Assembly: GCF_024172185.1 (NCBI RefSeq)
Contig: NZ_JAMZEC010000001.1
Coordinates: 8,469,001-8,533,000, forward strand
Length of the DNA stretch: 64,000 bases
DNA from: Nonomuraea roseoviolacea subsp. carminata
GTDB lineage: Bacteria > Actinomycetota > Actinomycetes > Streptosporangiales > Streptosporangiaceae
Reading direction: 5' to 3'
The first letter of the stretch is position 1. Each line of letters begins with the position of its first letter. This document shows positions 1 through 8,581 of this stretch, in pieces. The position numbers and the translations under genes are program-made. A model generated the notes under the pieces. It did no database searches. It had not been told where the DNA came from and was given only the letters and a program-made list of their open reading frames with translations.

Positions 1-205
1 TGGCGCGGCGGCATACGGCACGCCCAGCCGCCGTCAGGCTCACCCCGTGGTTGCCCCGCACCAGCAGCGCGACGCCGAGCTCTCTCTCCAGGGCGCGCAG
101 CGCGTGGCTGACGGCAGACTGCGTGGTGGCCAGTTCCTCGGCGGCCCGGGTCATGTTGCCGGTGCGTGCGACCGCCTGCAGGATCCTCAGTTGGGTGAAG
201 GTCAT
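1..205 (-). CDS. LysR-family transcriptional regulator, N-terminal part (cut by window edge)
   Basis: The first 68 residues of a LysR-type regulator are visible; the rest lies before base 1. The sequence shows the winged helix-turn-helix of the family, with the recognition-helix segment TTQSAVSHALRALERELG followed by LLVRG and LTAAG, which is the usual LysR order. The ATG at 203-205 overlaps the TGA of the upstream amidotransferase gene (ATGA), so the two are translationally coupled and almost certainly one operon. LysR proteins normally bind a dyad upstream of a target gene; a 7-bp-arm dyad lies upstream of the operon at 952-969. Whether it activates its own operon is inference. Confidence 0.9.
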   Translation of the reverse strand, partial: MTFTQLRILQAVARTGNMTRAAEELATTQSAVSHALRALERELGVALLVRGNHGVSLTAAGRAVCRRA

Positions 206-897
206 AGCGCCGCGCGCAGCAGGCCGACGACCAGCGGGTGCGGGGCCTCAGGACGCGAGCGGGTTTGCGGCACGAACAGTGTGGCCACGTAGTAGGGGTG
301 GCCGGGAATCTCCAACACCCGGGCCTCGCCATCACTGTCCACTCCTGTGACTGAGAAGCCACCGTCGTGCAGGGTCTCCTGCCGGCTGGGGTCGAGACCG
401 AAGTTGCAGTAATACTCCTCTTCGACCTCGGTCCGTCCGTACAGTGCGGCCACTCGGGTACCGGGGACCAAGGTGACAGGCATGGTCTTGCCGGCCAGCG
501 AGCAGGCCAGTTCCGACACGAAGAGGGTAGAGGCGTAGGGGTCGTACTCCGCGTGCTGTGCGTCCTTGTAGCCGAGCACGTGGCGGGCGTACTCGATGAC
601 CATGTGCTGGCAGCCGCCGCACGTCCCCAGGGTGGGCACGCTGTGCTCGCGGCCGTGCCGAAGCGCGGCGAGGGCGCCGCGCATGCTGCGGTACGGACTG
701 CCGGGCGCGCACCACAACACGTCGGCGGCCTTGACCTCGGCCAGGTCAGATTCGAGCGGTTTGGTGGCCAGCCAGCGGACGTCCACCCCGATGCCGAGGT
801 GCGCGGCGGCGTGCTGCAGCGCGTCGTCGGTAGCCACGTGCGGAGGAAAAGCCAGGTCGCGGTCGCCAATGACCGCGACGCGCAGAGATCGGTCCAT
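202..897 (-). CDS. CTP synthase C-terminal-like class I glutamine amidotransferase homologue
   Basis: This 231-residue protein resembles the free-standing glutaminase-like domain related to the C-terminus of CTP synthase. The nucleophile-elbow motif GTCGGCQH (about residues 91-98) carries the expected cysteine at 93, and a GHP motif near 199-201 supplies the histidine. Class I glutaminases normally have His-Pro-Glu there; this protein has His-Pro-Tyr, so the third member of the triad is missing and ordinary glutamine hydrolysis is doubtful. No synthetase domain is attached. It is the first gene of a two-gene operon with a LysR regulator. The ATG at 897 is used because the palindrome at 952-969 leaves room for a promoter. 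The substrate is unknown. Confidence 0.75.
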   Translation of the reverse strand: MDRSLRVAVIGDRDLAFPPHVATDDALQHAAAHLGIGVDVRWLATKPLESDLAEVKAADVLWCAPGSPYRSMRGALAALRHGREHSVPTLGTCGGCQHMVIEYARHVLGYKDAQHAEYDPYASTLFVSELACSLAGKTMPVTLVPGTRVAALYGRTEVEEEYYCNFGLDPSRQETLHDGGFSVTGVDSDGEARVLEIPGHPYYVATLFVPQTRSRPEAPHPLVVGLLRAAL

Positions 898-1239
898 GGC
901 CTCACTATGCGACGTTCAGGCCTGAGCACCAATACCAGACCACGCGTGCGCCATGAGCAATCGCTCATGTCCAGGCGGGAAGCCGCTCGCACATTGTCCC
1001 CTCGCCTCTGCCGAGGGAGCCCACAGGCGTGCAGACCACTTCGCGCATCCGTGCACACGACTTCGGAAACTGACAACGGTTCTGATGATCTTGGTCGTGT
1101 TCTCGGGTTTCGGGACCGTTTCAGGGACGTAGCAACGCAGTCACGTCACCACGGGAGCGGTGACGACGCGTTCGAACTTCAGTGGATCACCCACGGTCCT
1201 GCCAGGCAGGCACGCACGGCCCCGACCGCGATCACGAAG
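898..1239. other. Intergenic stretch between amidotransferase operon and Tn3 relic
   Basis: No convincing gene is seen here. The part nearest 897 holds the promoter region of the amidotransferase-LysR operon, including the dyad at 952-969. The remainder up to the end of the transposase relic has no recognised coding content and no clear Tn3 terminal inverted repeat, so the left end of the element is not defined. Confidence 0.5.
952..969. promoter_or_regulatory. Dyad CATGAGC-N4-GCTCATG, candidate LysR operator
   Basis: A perfect 7-bp inverted repeat with a 4-bp spacer lies 55-72 bp upstream of the ATG of the amidotransferase gene. Position and symmetry fit a LysR-type binding site for the regulator encoded at the end of the same operon. 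Assignment to that regulator is inference. Confidence 0.5.
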
Positions 1240-4105
1240 CTAACCCAGGTTGCCCGGCTCCGCAGCTCGCGCTGCGCCGCCGAGCGAAAGCCGCTTAGCC
1301 ACGTCCAGCCGTACCTCGCCGTAGGGCTGCACGTGCTGCCAGAACAGCGGGGTCAGCCCGCGCCGGTCGGCGGGCTTGAGCAGTTCGGCCCACTCCGGGT
1401 CGGCCAGGACGTCCTGCAGCATCTTCGCGCTGCAGCTCGCGCAGGCGCAGATAGCGGGCCACGAAGATGGTCTTCTGCGCCCGGCCGACCTCCAGCATGG
1501 CCTGGTAGGTCGGATGGGAGGCGGACTCGGTGAACCGGCGCAGGATCGCCTCGGTGGAGGCGGTGCCCTGCTTGATCGCGGTCGCGTATTTGATCATCTG
1601 GTCGTAGTTCTGCTCGATCAGGTCCCAGCGGATCGGCCGGGTCATCGCCGGCGTCAGCCGCGGGTACAGATCGCCTTCACCGCTCTCCACCCGGTACAGC
1701 TTGACATTGTTGATCTGCTTGATGCGCGGCAGCAGGTCAAAGCCCAGCAGCCGGGTCACGCCGAACCCGATTTCGGTCTGGCCATGGGAGTCGACGTAGT
1801 TGCCCTCGACCTTCATGGTGGTGCCGTGCCGGACCGCGCCCTCGATCATCGCGTGCACCTCCGAGGCCGAGGCGCGCAGGGTCTGAGAGTGCACCACCAT
1901 GGACCCGCGCTCGATGTGCCAGTAGATGAGGATGCCGCGGCCTCCGTACCGCGAGTGCCACTCAGTGAAAATATTCTGATCGTAGGCGCGCACGTGCGTG
2001 GAGTCGGAGGCGACCGTGGTCGTCCCCTCGCCCCACAGCGCCACGTCCCGGGCGGTGAAGGTGGCGTTCGCGATGTCGGTGGCCACCTGCGGGGTCAGAT
2101 AGCGGCGCCGGACGTAGCGGATGTCGTCTTCGCTGTGGGCGTGGCCACCGGAGGCCACGGCCCGGATGCCGGTGTTGGTGCCGTATCCGAAGATCGCGAG
2201 CATCAGCCGCTCGGCCAGGACCTCGGGCTTGAGGCTGGAGGTGCCCGCCACCGAGGTGACCGCCTTTAGGCAGCCGGTGCGCAGCACCGCCTCCTTGAGC
2301 ATGTCGATCAGCGGGACCGAACCCCAGCGGCGGCCCACCTCGTTCTTGATCCGACGCAGGTTCCGCGGCTCTTCGGCAGGGCCGATCTTCGTCAGCTTGA
2401 TCGCGCCGGACTTGCGCTCGGAGATCGCCAGCCAGTCCAGTTTCGGCAGCGCGGTGTCGAGCGCCTTCAGTTCGGCGCGCATCTCGGCCTTCAACTCGGC
2501 GATGAAGTCCTTCGGGTCCAGCGGCTTGCGCAGCTCGGCGTAGTTCTCCACGCGGCGGGCAGCGAAATCCTTGGGCAGGTCCTCCTCCGGGTCGCGGAAG
2601 GAATGGGCGCCGACCACCCAGATCTCCTTGCACCGCAGGGCCTCGCGCAGCGCCTGGAAGGTGACGATCTCATACACCATCCGCACCACCCGCCGGCGTC
2701 CGCGCTTGTCCTTCTTGAACACCAGGTCCTCCCAGTCGCCGGCGGTGCCGCGGTGCTCGGGCACCACCTCGCCGCGCGGGTAGTAGGTGGTGTTGCCCGC
2801 CTTGGCGTAGCGGCGGATCAGCTTCAGCGCCTCGATCACCGGCTGGAAGGCGGTGTTGTTGCTCTTGAACTCCCGGGTGTCCAGCAGCGCGATCAGGCCG
2901 CGCCGGTAGTGGTTGGTGTAGGAGGCGCGCAGCGTGGTCTGCACCGTGGTGCGGTAGGCCGGCCCCTTGGTCTTGAACTCGTGTACCAGATCCCGCAGCG
3001 TCTGCTCGCCGCCGCTGACAGCCGGGAAGATGACCTGGCGGACCGGATCGTCGGGCTGGCCGAGGGCGGCGTCGGCGACCTTGAACAGGATGTTCTCCTT
3101 CCCGGTCACCCGCTTGAACGCGTTGATCAGTTCCTTGGTCACCTTGCTGTCGGCCCGCGCCTTGATCCGATGCACGGTGGTGATCAGCAGTTCCACCAGT
3201 GCGTCGGTGATTTCCCGCTCCCGCTCGTGGACCAGAGCCGCCAGCAGCAGCACCGTCAACTCGCGCGGATGTGTGCGCATGTGGGAGGGCGCCTCCACCG
3301 CTGCCCGGGCTCGCCAGGCGGCCAGCACCTTGGGCGCCACGTCGGCGAACAACCCGGGCGGCAGTTCGATCGAGCGCGCCGCCGTCAGCTTGCGGATCTC
3401 GGTCATCATCGACTCCAGGCTCACGTTGCCCGGCGCGGATTTGATCAACGCCAGCAGGTCGGAGTCGATGTCGTCATCCTCGGCAGGTGCCTCGCCCGTG
3501 GGCTCCTGACGATCACCGGCCCCCTCTGCCACCGCGCGGCTGGCATCGTCGATGCCGACCAGCGCGTAAATCCGCTGCGTGGTCTCCGGACTCAGCCGGG
3601 AGGCGATCCGCACCGACCAGGCGACCTCCGCGTTGTGCAGGGCCGAGGCCACGATCCGCGAGATCCGCCCAGGCGCCGGCGGTTCGATCCGCTCCTCGCG
3701 CAGATGCTTGAGCAGTTCCTCCCGGACCCGTTCAGGCCGTCGCTCGGCGTGCGCGACCTCCTCAGCCAGCCACACCGCCAGCTTCGTCGCGTCCTCTGTC
3801 GTGCAGGTACGAAAGCCCAGGTGCGTGCGGACCTGATGGCGGTGGTATTCGATCGTGGAGCCGGACCACTCGTAGAAGCCGAACTCTGAGTCAGGAACCC
3901 GGACTTGCTTGGCCACGTGCTCCACCACGTCGTCCCGCAGCTCTGAACGGCCGCGCGGGAACCGGCCGTGCTGCGTGTAGAACTTCAGCAAGATCGCGAA
4001 TCCGAGTCGAGTGGCGTCGCGCTTTCCGGCGATCAGGTCGCGCTCTTCGTCAAGGATCGTCCAGTGCTCGACCAGATCGTCGATGTGCATCGGGGGGTGT
4101 TTCAT
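1240..4105 (-). pseudogene. tnpA: Tn3-family transposase, frameshifted near the C-terminus
   Basis: A roughly 950-residue Tn3-type DDE transposase. The N-terminus (MKHPPMHIDDLVEHW) is of the DUF4158 kind. Catalytic-core signatures include ASDSTHVRAY and YVDSHGQTEIGFGVTRLLGF for the two aspartates, and the EVGRAQKTIFVARYL region near the third acidic residue. At about 1424-1426 the frame is broken: after RELQRE the family C-terminus (MLQDVLADPEWAELL, then LTPLFWQHVQPYGE) continues in another frame to 1240. One extra base would explain this. The start at 4105 is chosen because family members begin close to the HIDDLVEHW motif; an in-frame start at 4129 exists. The divergent resolvase at 4210 is also damaged, so the element is probably immobile unless the frameshift is a sequence error. 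Confidence 0.9.
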
Positions 4106-4145
4106 GACAAACCAGCATTGACCAGGCAAGTCACAGCAAGATCAA

Positions 4146-4185
4146 CGCCGTTTGGGGCTCATGACACGTTTCTTACCGACACCCC
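4146..4185. repeat. Possible Tn3-type terminal repeat or res/promoter region
   Basis: Read on the minus strand the segment begins GGGGTGTCGGTAAGAAACG, which looks like the GGGG-start 38-40 bp ends of Tn3-family elements. It lies between the transposase start and the resolvase start, where a res site would also be expected. No second copy was found at the far end of the transposase, so the identification is tentative. Confidence 0.3.
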
Positions 4186-4209
4186 TTGATGAACGGCGGG
4201 CGCTTTTCG

Positions 4210-4581
4210 ATGGCGCTCATCGGCCTGGTCCGGGTCAGCACCGACAAGCAGAACACCCAGCGGCAAGCTCGCCACCGACGACCGGCCCGACCTGTTGAAC
4301 GCGCTGTCCTACATCCGCGACGGCGACCTGCTGACCGTCCAAGAGGTCGACCGGCTCGGCCGCACAACCTCCTGGAAGGCCTGATCGTCCTCAACGATCT
4401 GTTCCAGCGCGGCGTCGGCGTCAAGGTGCTGGAGGGCATCGCCGCCGGCGAGCACACCGAACGCTCCTTCATCCTCGCCCTGGCCCTCGCCCTGGCCGAG
4501 GACCGCCGCCGCGACATCGTCCACAAGACCCTCAAGACCGCCGAGGGCAACCCCACCGACCAGCCCGGCCTCATCGACTGA
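4210..4581 (+). pseudogene. tnpR: Serine resolvase (Tn3-type) with internal deletion and frameshifts
   Basis: The N-terminus MALIGLVRVSTDKQNTQRQ contains the catalytic serine context of resolvases. About 20 expected residues are then missing, and the next family segment (KLATDDRPDLLNALSYIRDG, then VQEVDRLGRTT) is in the +1 frame. The original frame returns at LEGLIVLNDLFQRGVGVKVLEG and runs to 4581. The short sequence CGGCAAGCT at the junction suggests deletion between short repeats, and a 2-bp surplus near 4371 restores the frame. The C-terminal DNA-binding helix-turn-helix is also absent or very short. As it stands no active resolvase can be made. It is divergent from the transposase, as in classical Tn3 elements. 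Confidence 0.85.
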
Positions 4582-4605
4582 CCCCGCCCCAAGCCACCCG
4601 CATCG

Positions 4606-4662
4606 AAACGGCCAGTCACGGCAAGACGAGCCCGCCGGGCTCCTTAACGTGACTGGCCGTTT
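4606..4662. terminator. Nested inverted repeat after resolvase relic
   Basis: Two 15-bp perfect arms (4606-4620 and 4648-4662) enclose a second perfect 7-bp hairpin (4628-4642). It sits just downstream of the resolvase relic, so it could serve as its terminator or be an internal transposon structure. There is no T-run, as is common in high-GC actinobacteria. Confidence 0.45.
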
Positions 4663-4693
4663 GGTTACTGCTCAAGCCCCGTCACCGGCTGGC

Positions 4694-4758
4694 TTGACGG
4701 CGTTTCCACGACGAGTATACCTTCGTGCATCAGTTGCACAGCAGTGCAGTGAATGCAC
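4694..4758 (+). promoter_or_regulatory. Promoter with palindromic operator upstream of the epimerase-like gene
   Basis: TTGACG (4694-4699) and TATACC (4716-4721) with 16-bp spacing look like a sigma-70-type promoter. An imperfect palindrome with TGCAC half sites (4724-4758) begins where transcription should start. The same arrangement (TTGACGG, GAGTATAYCTT, TGCAT, TTGCAC, AGTGCA, ATGCA) recurs at 9241-9308 next to a TetR gene, so that TetR may control both loci. Shared control is inference. Confidence 0.65.
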
Positions 4759-4859
4759 GAAAACGCAGTCACTGGGTCGCTGTCACGTGCACACAGGTTG
4801 GGGTGGCCGTTGCACGGCGCCACCCTCGAGGTCAAGAACAGGTGAAGCAGGAGCTGGCC

Positions 4860-5792
4860 ATGAGAGTGCTAGTAGCAGGAGCGACCGGAGTGATGGGCCG
4901 GCAGCTGGTGCCCCGTCTGGTCGACGCGGGACACGAGGTCTTCGCCATGACGCGCAACGAGTCCAGCAAGGCCGGGCTCTCCGAGCTGGGCGCGGTGCCG
5001 ATCGTCGCCGACGCGCTCGATCGCGGCCAGGTCGAGGCGGCCGTGCGCGAGGCGAAGCCAGACGTGATCGTCCATCAGCTCACCTCCATCGGACACATCG
5101 ACACGCGCCATTTCGAGCGCAGTTTCGCCGCCACCGACCGGCTGCGGACCGAGGGCACCGACCATCTCCTCGCGGCCGGGCGCGCGGCAGGAGTGCGGCG
5201 ATTCGTGGCGGCGAGCAACGGCGCGTTCACCTATGCCCGAACGGGCGGGCCGGTGAAGACCGAACAGGACCCGCTGGACCCGTCGCCGGTCAGCCAGATG
5301 GCCCCGATGATCGCCGCGATCGGGCATCTGGAAAGGGCCGTGCTGGATGCCGACTGGACCGAGGGGATCGTGCTTCGCTACGGCGCCTTCTACGGGCCGG
5401 GCACCTCCATGGCGCCGGGTTCCCAGCAGCTGGAGGCGATCCGCAAGGGCAAGTTCCCGATCGTCGGCGACGGCGGCGGGGTGTGGTCGTTCATCCACAT
5501 CGCCGACGCGGCGGAGGCGACGCTCGCGGCGATCGAGAACGGCACCCGCGGTGTCTACAACATCGTCGACGACGACCCCGCCCCGGTCGCCGAATGGCTG
5601 CCGGAACTGGCCCACAAGCTCGGCGCGAAGAAGCCCACGCGCGTGCCGCGGTTCGTCGGGCGGCTGGCCGCGGGGGAGGCCGGCGTCGTGCTGATGACCG
5701 AGCTTCGCGGCGCGTCGAACGCCAAGGCCAAGCGCGAGCTGGGCTGGCGCCCGGCGCACCCGTCCTGGCGTCAGGGCCTCCAGGTGGCATGA
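4860..5792 (+). CDS. NAD(P)-dependent epimerase/dehydratase-family oxidoreductase
   Basis: An extended-SDR protein of 310 residues. The N-terminal Rossmann motif is VAGATGVMGRQLV (about residues 5-17), followed by a second strand ending in TRNE. The middle region contains LERAVLDADW and VLRYGAFYGPG, typical of atypical NAD-binding epimerases. A C-terminal segment (RELGWRPAHPSWRQGL) is characteristic of nucleoside-sugar-epimerase-like proteins. The ATG at 4860 is preferred: an AGGAG-like site precedes it and the Rossmann strand begins immediately. The classical YxxxK pair is not evident, so the substrate and even the catalysis are open. It is likely repressed through the palindrome at 4724-4758. 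A hairpin follows at 5859-5900. Confidence 0.8.
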   Translation: MRVLVAGATGVMGRQLVPRLVDAGHEVFAMTRNESSKAGLSELGAVPIVADALDRGQVEAAVREAKPDVIVHQLTSIGHIDTRHFERSFAATDRLRTEGTDHLLAAGRAAGVRRFVAASNGAFTYARTGGPVKTEQDPLDPSPVSQMAPMIAAIGHLERAVLDADWTEGIVLRYGAFYGPGTSMAPGSQQLEAIRKGKFPIVGDGGGVWSFIHIADAAEATLAAIENGTRGVYNIVDDDPAPVAEWLPELAHKLGAKKPTRVPRFVGRLAAGEAGVVLMTELRGASNAKAKRELGWRPAHPSWRQGLQVA

Positions 5793-5858
5793 CTCCAGGC
5801 CGCCCCGGCGGCACTTCGCCCTGGACCCCTGATGCCGGGGCCGTCGCTCCCCAGCACA

Positions 5859-5900
5859 CCGTCACGGCGCCGGCGACTCGAACTGCCGACGCCGTGACGG
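5859..5900 (+). terminator. Hairpin terminator candidate
   Basis: Perfect 11-bp arms CCGTCACGGCG and CGCCGTGACGG separated by 20 bp lie 66 bp after the epimerase-like gene and before the next SDR gene. There is no T-run. It probably separates the two transcription units. Confidence 0.55.
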
Positions 5901-6041
5901 AACCCCAGGACCCCCATCTGCAGTTCGCCGGTTTTCGACCGGATTCCGGTGAACGGCTCCACCGCTTCGTCGGGACGCCGCGCGAGCGACCCGTGCCGCA
6001 CACAACTCCACGAAACAGACCCCTCGGAGAGGAGCTCGGTC

Positions 6042-6806
6042 ATGAACGAACCCACCACCCAGAAAGTGGCGATGATCAGTGGAGCGAACAAGGGGATCGG
6101 CCGCGCGATCGCCGAGCAACTCGCCGGGCTGGGCATGACGGTCCTCATCGGCGCCAGGGACCCGCGGCGCGGCGAGGAAGCCGCCGCGGCGCTGCGCGCG
6201 GCGGGCGGCGACGCCCACGCGGTGACCCTGGACGTCACCGACCCGGCCACCGTCCTGGAGGCCGCGACGTGGATCGAGGAGCGCTTCGGCCGTCTCGACG
6301 TGCTGGTCAACAACGCCGGCATCACCGGCTCCGGACAGGTCTCACCACAAGACGCCCATGACCAGATGCCGAGCGCGGTCGACCTGGACATGGTCCGGGC
6401 GGTGTTCGAGACCAACGTCTTCGGAGTCATCGCGGTGATCAACGCCATGCTGCCGCTGCTGCGGCGGTCGCCGGAGCCGCGGATCGTCAACGTCAGCAGT
6501 CACGCCGGATCGCTGGCGCTCTCCAGTGACCCGGACGGTCCGTTCGCGGCGCTGCCGCCCTCGGCCGCGTACACGCCCTCCAAGACCGCGCTGAACGCGC
6601 TGACCGTGCAGTACGCCAACGAGCTGCGCAAAGAGGGAATTCTCGTCAACGCCGCCGCTCCCGGCTACGTCGACACCGACAGCAACAACCACACCGGCCA
6701 CCTCACGCCCGCGCAGGGCGCCGCGGTCGTGGTGCGCCTGGCCACCCTCGGCGCGGACGGCCCGACCGCCGGGTTCTTCAGCGCGGACGGCCCGCTGCCC
6801 TGGTAG
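6042..6806 (+). CDS. Short-chain dehydrogenase/reductase
   Basis: A classical SDR of 254 residues. It shows the cofactor motif SGANKGIG (13-20), NNAG at about 90-93, an NVSSHAG segment carrying the catalytic serine, and YTPSK with the catalytic Tyr and Lys. The C-terminal AAPGYVDTD motif fits the carbonyl-reductase-like branch (ANKGIG family). The ATG at 6042 follows a good GGAGAGGAG ribosome site. The gene stands alone between hairpins at 5859-5900 and 6847-6890 and converges on a TetR gene. Substrate unknown; NADPH is the likely cofactor by family. Confidence 0.88.
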   Translation: MNEPTTQKVAMISGANKGIGRAIAEQLAGLGMTVLIGARDPRRGEEAAAALRAAGGDAHAVTLDVTDPATVLEAATWIEERFGRLDVLVNNAGITGSGQVSPQDAHDQMPSAVDLDMVRAVFETNVFGVIAVINAMLPLLRRSPEPRIVNVSSHAGSLALSSDPDGPFAALPPSAAYTPSKTALNALTVQYANELRKEGILVNAAAPGYVDTDSNNHTGHLTPAQGAAVVVRLATLGADGPTAGFFSADGPLPW

Positions 6807-6846
6807 CGGGCCGGACGTGCGCCGCACCGGACGAGCACCGGTGCCC

Positions 6847-6890
6847 GTGAGCCGGACGGCTCACCCGGCTGCCCGGCTGGGCCGGGCAGC
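6847..6890. terminator. Two adjacent hairpins between convergent genes
   Basis: GTGAGCCG/CGGCTCAC (6847-6864) and GCTGCCCGGC/GCCGGGCAGC (6868-6890) are both perfect. They lie between the converging SDR and TetR genes and probably act as a bidirectional terminator. Confidence 0.7.
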
Positions 6891-6972
6891 GGCTGCCGAT
6901 CGTTTCCCGGTCGGCGCCCTGCCCCGCCCGCGTCGTTCCCGCTTGCGGTTCTTCACCGTTCGCTCGCCGGGA

Positions 6973-7689
6973 CTATCCCGGACCCGGGGTGGCCAACCGT
7001 AGAGCGATGCCGTCCAGGACGTGCTCAAGCCCGGTCTCGAACTGCCACAGCAGGTCGTCCTTGCGGACGGCTTCACGGGTGTAGCGTGCGAACTCCGGAT
7101 AGCGGCCGGTGCCCAGCAGCCACGTCATCTGCCCGGACAGGCCCGCCCGGGCCTCGTCCCCGGACACCCAGCCCCGCTCGGTCGAAAGCTGCCGGAGGCC
7201 GACTTCCGCGCTGGTAGCGCCGTGGATGTAGGCGGTGACGGTGCGGAAGATGCTCATCGCGGTGTCGACGTCGAGGTCCGCGCCGCGTATGGCGGCGAGC
7301 GTGCGCTCGGCCAGGGTCAGCCGATTCGGTGTCAGTTCGAAGGCGGCCCGGGCCGCGGGCAACTGGGTGAGCCAGGTGTGCTTCAGCACGAGCGCGCGCA
7401 TGCCGAGCGCCAGAGCTCGCATCGTCTGCCGCCAGTCCTCGCCTTGCGGGATGTCCGCCTGGCCGTAGACGAGGTCGACCATCAATTCCAGAATCTCGTT
7501 CTTGTCTGAGACGTAGCGATAGGCCGCCATGGGAGCGACGCCGAGTTCGGCGGCCAGGCGCCGCATGGTGATCGCCTCGAGACCGTCGGCGTCGGCGATG
7601 CTCACCGCTGCCTCGGCTATACGGCGGGCGGACAGGGACGGCCGGGCGCTGTTGTCGGCTTGCTCCAGCCGCTCCCACAGAGATGTCAC
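6973..7689 (-). CDS. TetR-family transcriptional regulator
   Basis: About 238 residues. The N-terminal helix-turn-helix reads RIAEAAVSIADADG, then MRRLAAELGVAPMAAYRYVSDK. The rest is a helical ligand domain like the TetR_C_1 (tetracycline-repressor-type) fold. GTG at 7689 is chosen because GGAG precedes it at good spacing and the DNA-binding domain starts soon after; longer in-frame extensions add non-family sequence. It is divergent from the DUF998 membrane-protein gene with only 51 bp between starts, and the palindrome at 7728-7757 lies in that gap. It therefore probably represses itself and the membrane protein. Confidence 0.88.
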   Translation of the reverse strand: MTSLWERLEQADNSARPSLSARRIAEAAVSIADADGLEAITMRRLAAELGVAPMAAYRYVSDKNEILELMVDLVYGQADIPQGEDWRQTMRALALGMRALVLKHTWLTQLPAARAAFELTPNRLTLAERTLAAIRGADLDVDTAMSIFRTVTAYIHGATSAEVGLRQLSTERGWVSGDEARAGLSGQMTWLLGTGRYPEFARYTREAVRKDDLLWQFETGLEHVLDGIALRLATPGPG

Positions 7690-7727
7690 CAGCAACTCCA
7701 GATGATGTGTACAACGTCTTATCAAGT

Positions 7728-7757
7728 GTACGGTGTATCTATGAGTATACATCGTAC
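7728..7757. promoter_or_regulatory. TetR operator overlapping a start codon
   Basis: GTACGGTGTAT and TATACATCGTAC form a near-perfect inverted repeat centred on the ATG of the DUF998 gene at 7741. A regulator bound here would block both transcription and the start region. Assignment to the neighbouring TetR is inference. Confidence 0.6.
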
Positions 7758-8418
7758 GCACCGGCTTCTGCTGGCGGCGGGATCAGCGGGGCCGGCCCTT
7801 TTCGTCGCGTCGTACGCCGTCAACGGGGCCCTGCGGCCCGGTTACCAGTCGTGGCACGACACGATCAGCGTGCTTGCGCTGGCATCCGGCGGCTGGATCC
7901 AGGTCATGAGCTTTCTCCTGTACGGCGTGCTCACCGTGTGCTTCGCCGTAGGCGTTCGGCGTGCGGGAGCGGCGGGCAGAGCAGCGTACGCGCTCCTGAT
8001 CATCGCCGGCGCAGGGCTCATCGTGGCCGGGCTGTTTCCGACCGATCCGATTCTCGGATTTCCGGCCGGGGAGCCCAGCGTGGTCACGCCGCGCGGGACG
8101 TTGCACAACCTCGGCGCCCTGGCGGCGATGCTGGGGCTTCCGGCTGCCGCTCTGGTCACCGCGCGCCGTCCGCTTCAGGGCTGGGACGGGTTCTCCATCG
8201 CCGCCGGCGTTCTGAGCCTTGCTGCGGTCGCGCTGTTCTTCGTGTTCGTGTCCGCCGCACCCAACGGCGAGGACTCGTTCGCTGGTCTCTTCGAGCGGCT
8301 GCCCACCCTGTTCATGGGGCTGTGGCAGATCGCCCTCGCGGTGCGCATCCTTGGCGGGCGGAGCACGGGTCACCCGCGCGTGATCAGCGGCGGGGGTGCG
8401 GCCGTTCCATCACGATGA
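7741..8418 (+). CDS. DUF998-family integral membrane protein
   Basis: A hydrophobic protein of 225 residues with about six predicted membrane segments and the DUF998 pattern of GPALFVASYAVNG at the N-terminus and PTDPILGFPAG in the middle. No enzymatic motif is visible and the family has no established function. The ATG at 7741 lies inside the palindromic operator, so the mRNA leader must be very short or absent. The divergent TetR gene suggests that expression responds to a small molecule. A strong hairpin follows at 8461-8492. Confidence 0.82.
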   Translation: MSIHRTHRLLLAAGSAGPALFVASYAVNGALRPGYQSWHDTISVLALASGGWIQVMSFLLYGVLTVCFAVGVRRAGAAGRAAYALLIIAGAGLIVAGLFPTDPILGFPAGEPSVVTPRGTLHNLGALAAMLGLPAAALVTARRPLQGWDGFSIAAGVLSLAAVALFFVFVSAAPNGEDSFAGLFERLPTLFMGLWQIALAVRILGGRSTGHPRVISGGGAAVPSR

Positions 8419-8460
8419 TCCCGGCAGCCGAGCCGCTGGACGCCTTGCACTGTGGATCTG

Positions 8461-8492
8461 CCGGCACCCGGCCGCGCCCGGCCGTGTGCCGG
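8461..8492. terminator. Hairpin between convergent genes
   Basis: CCGGCAC and GTGCCGG arms with additional GGCCG pairing inside form a stable stem between the DUF998 gene and the convergent TetR gene. Confidence 0.55.
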
Positions 8493-8581
8493 ACCGGCCG
8501 AGGCGGCCAGGTCATCGGAGGCCGGGCCGGCTCACGCCGCCTCGTGAGGCGAACCCATCGCGCGCTCGGCCAGGGCGGCGG

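Noticed and set aside
2603..3889. Long plus-strand frame across the transposase
   Set aside because: Antisense shadow of the transposase gene; His/Arg/Gly-rich with no family resemblance.
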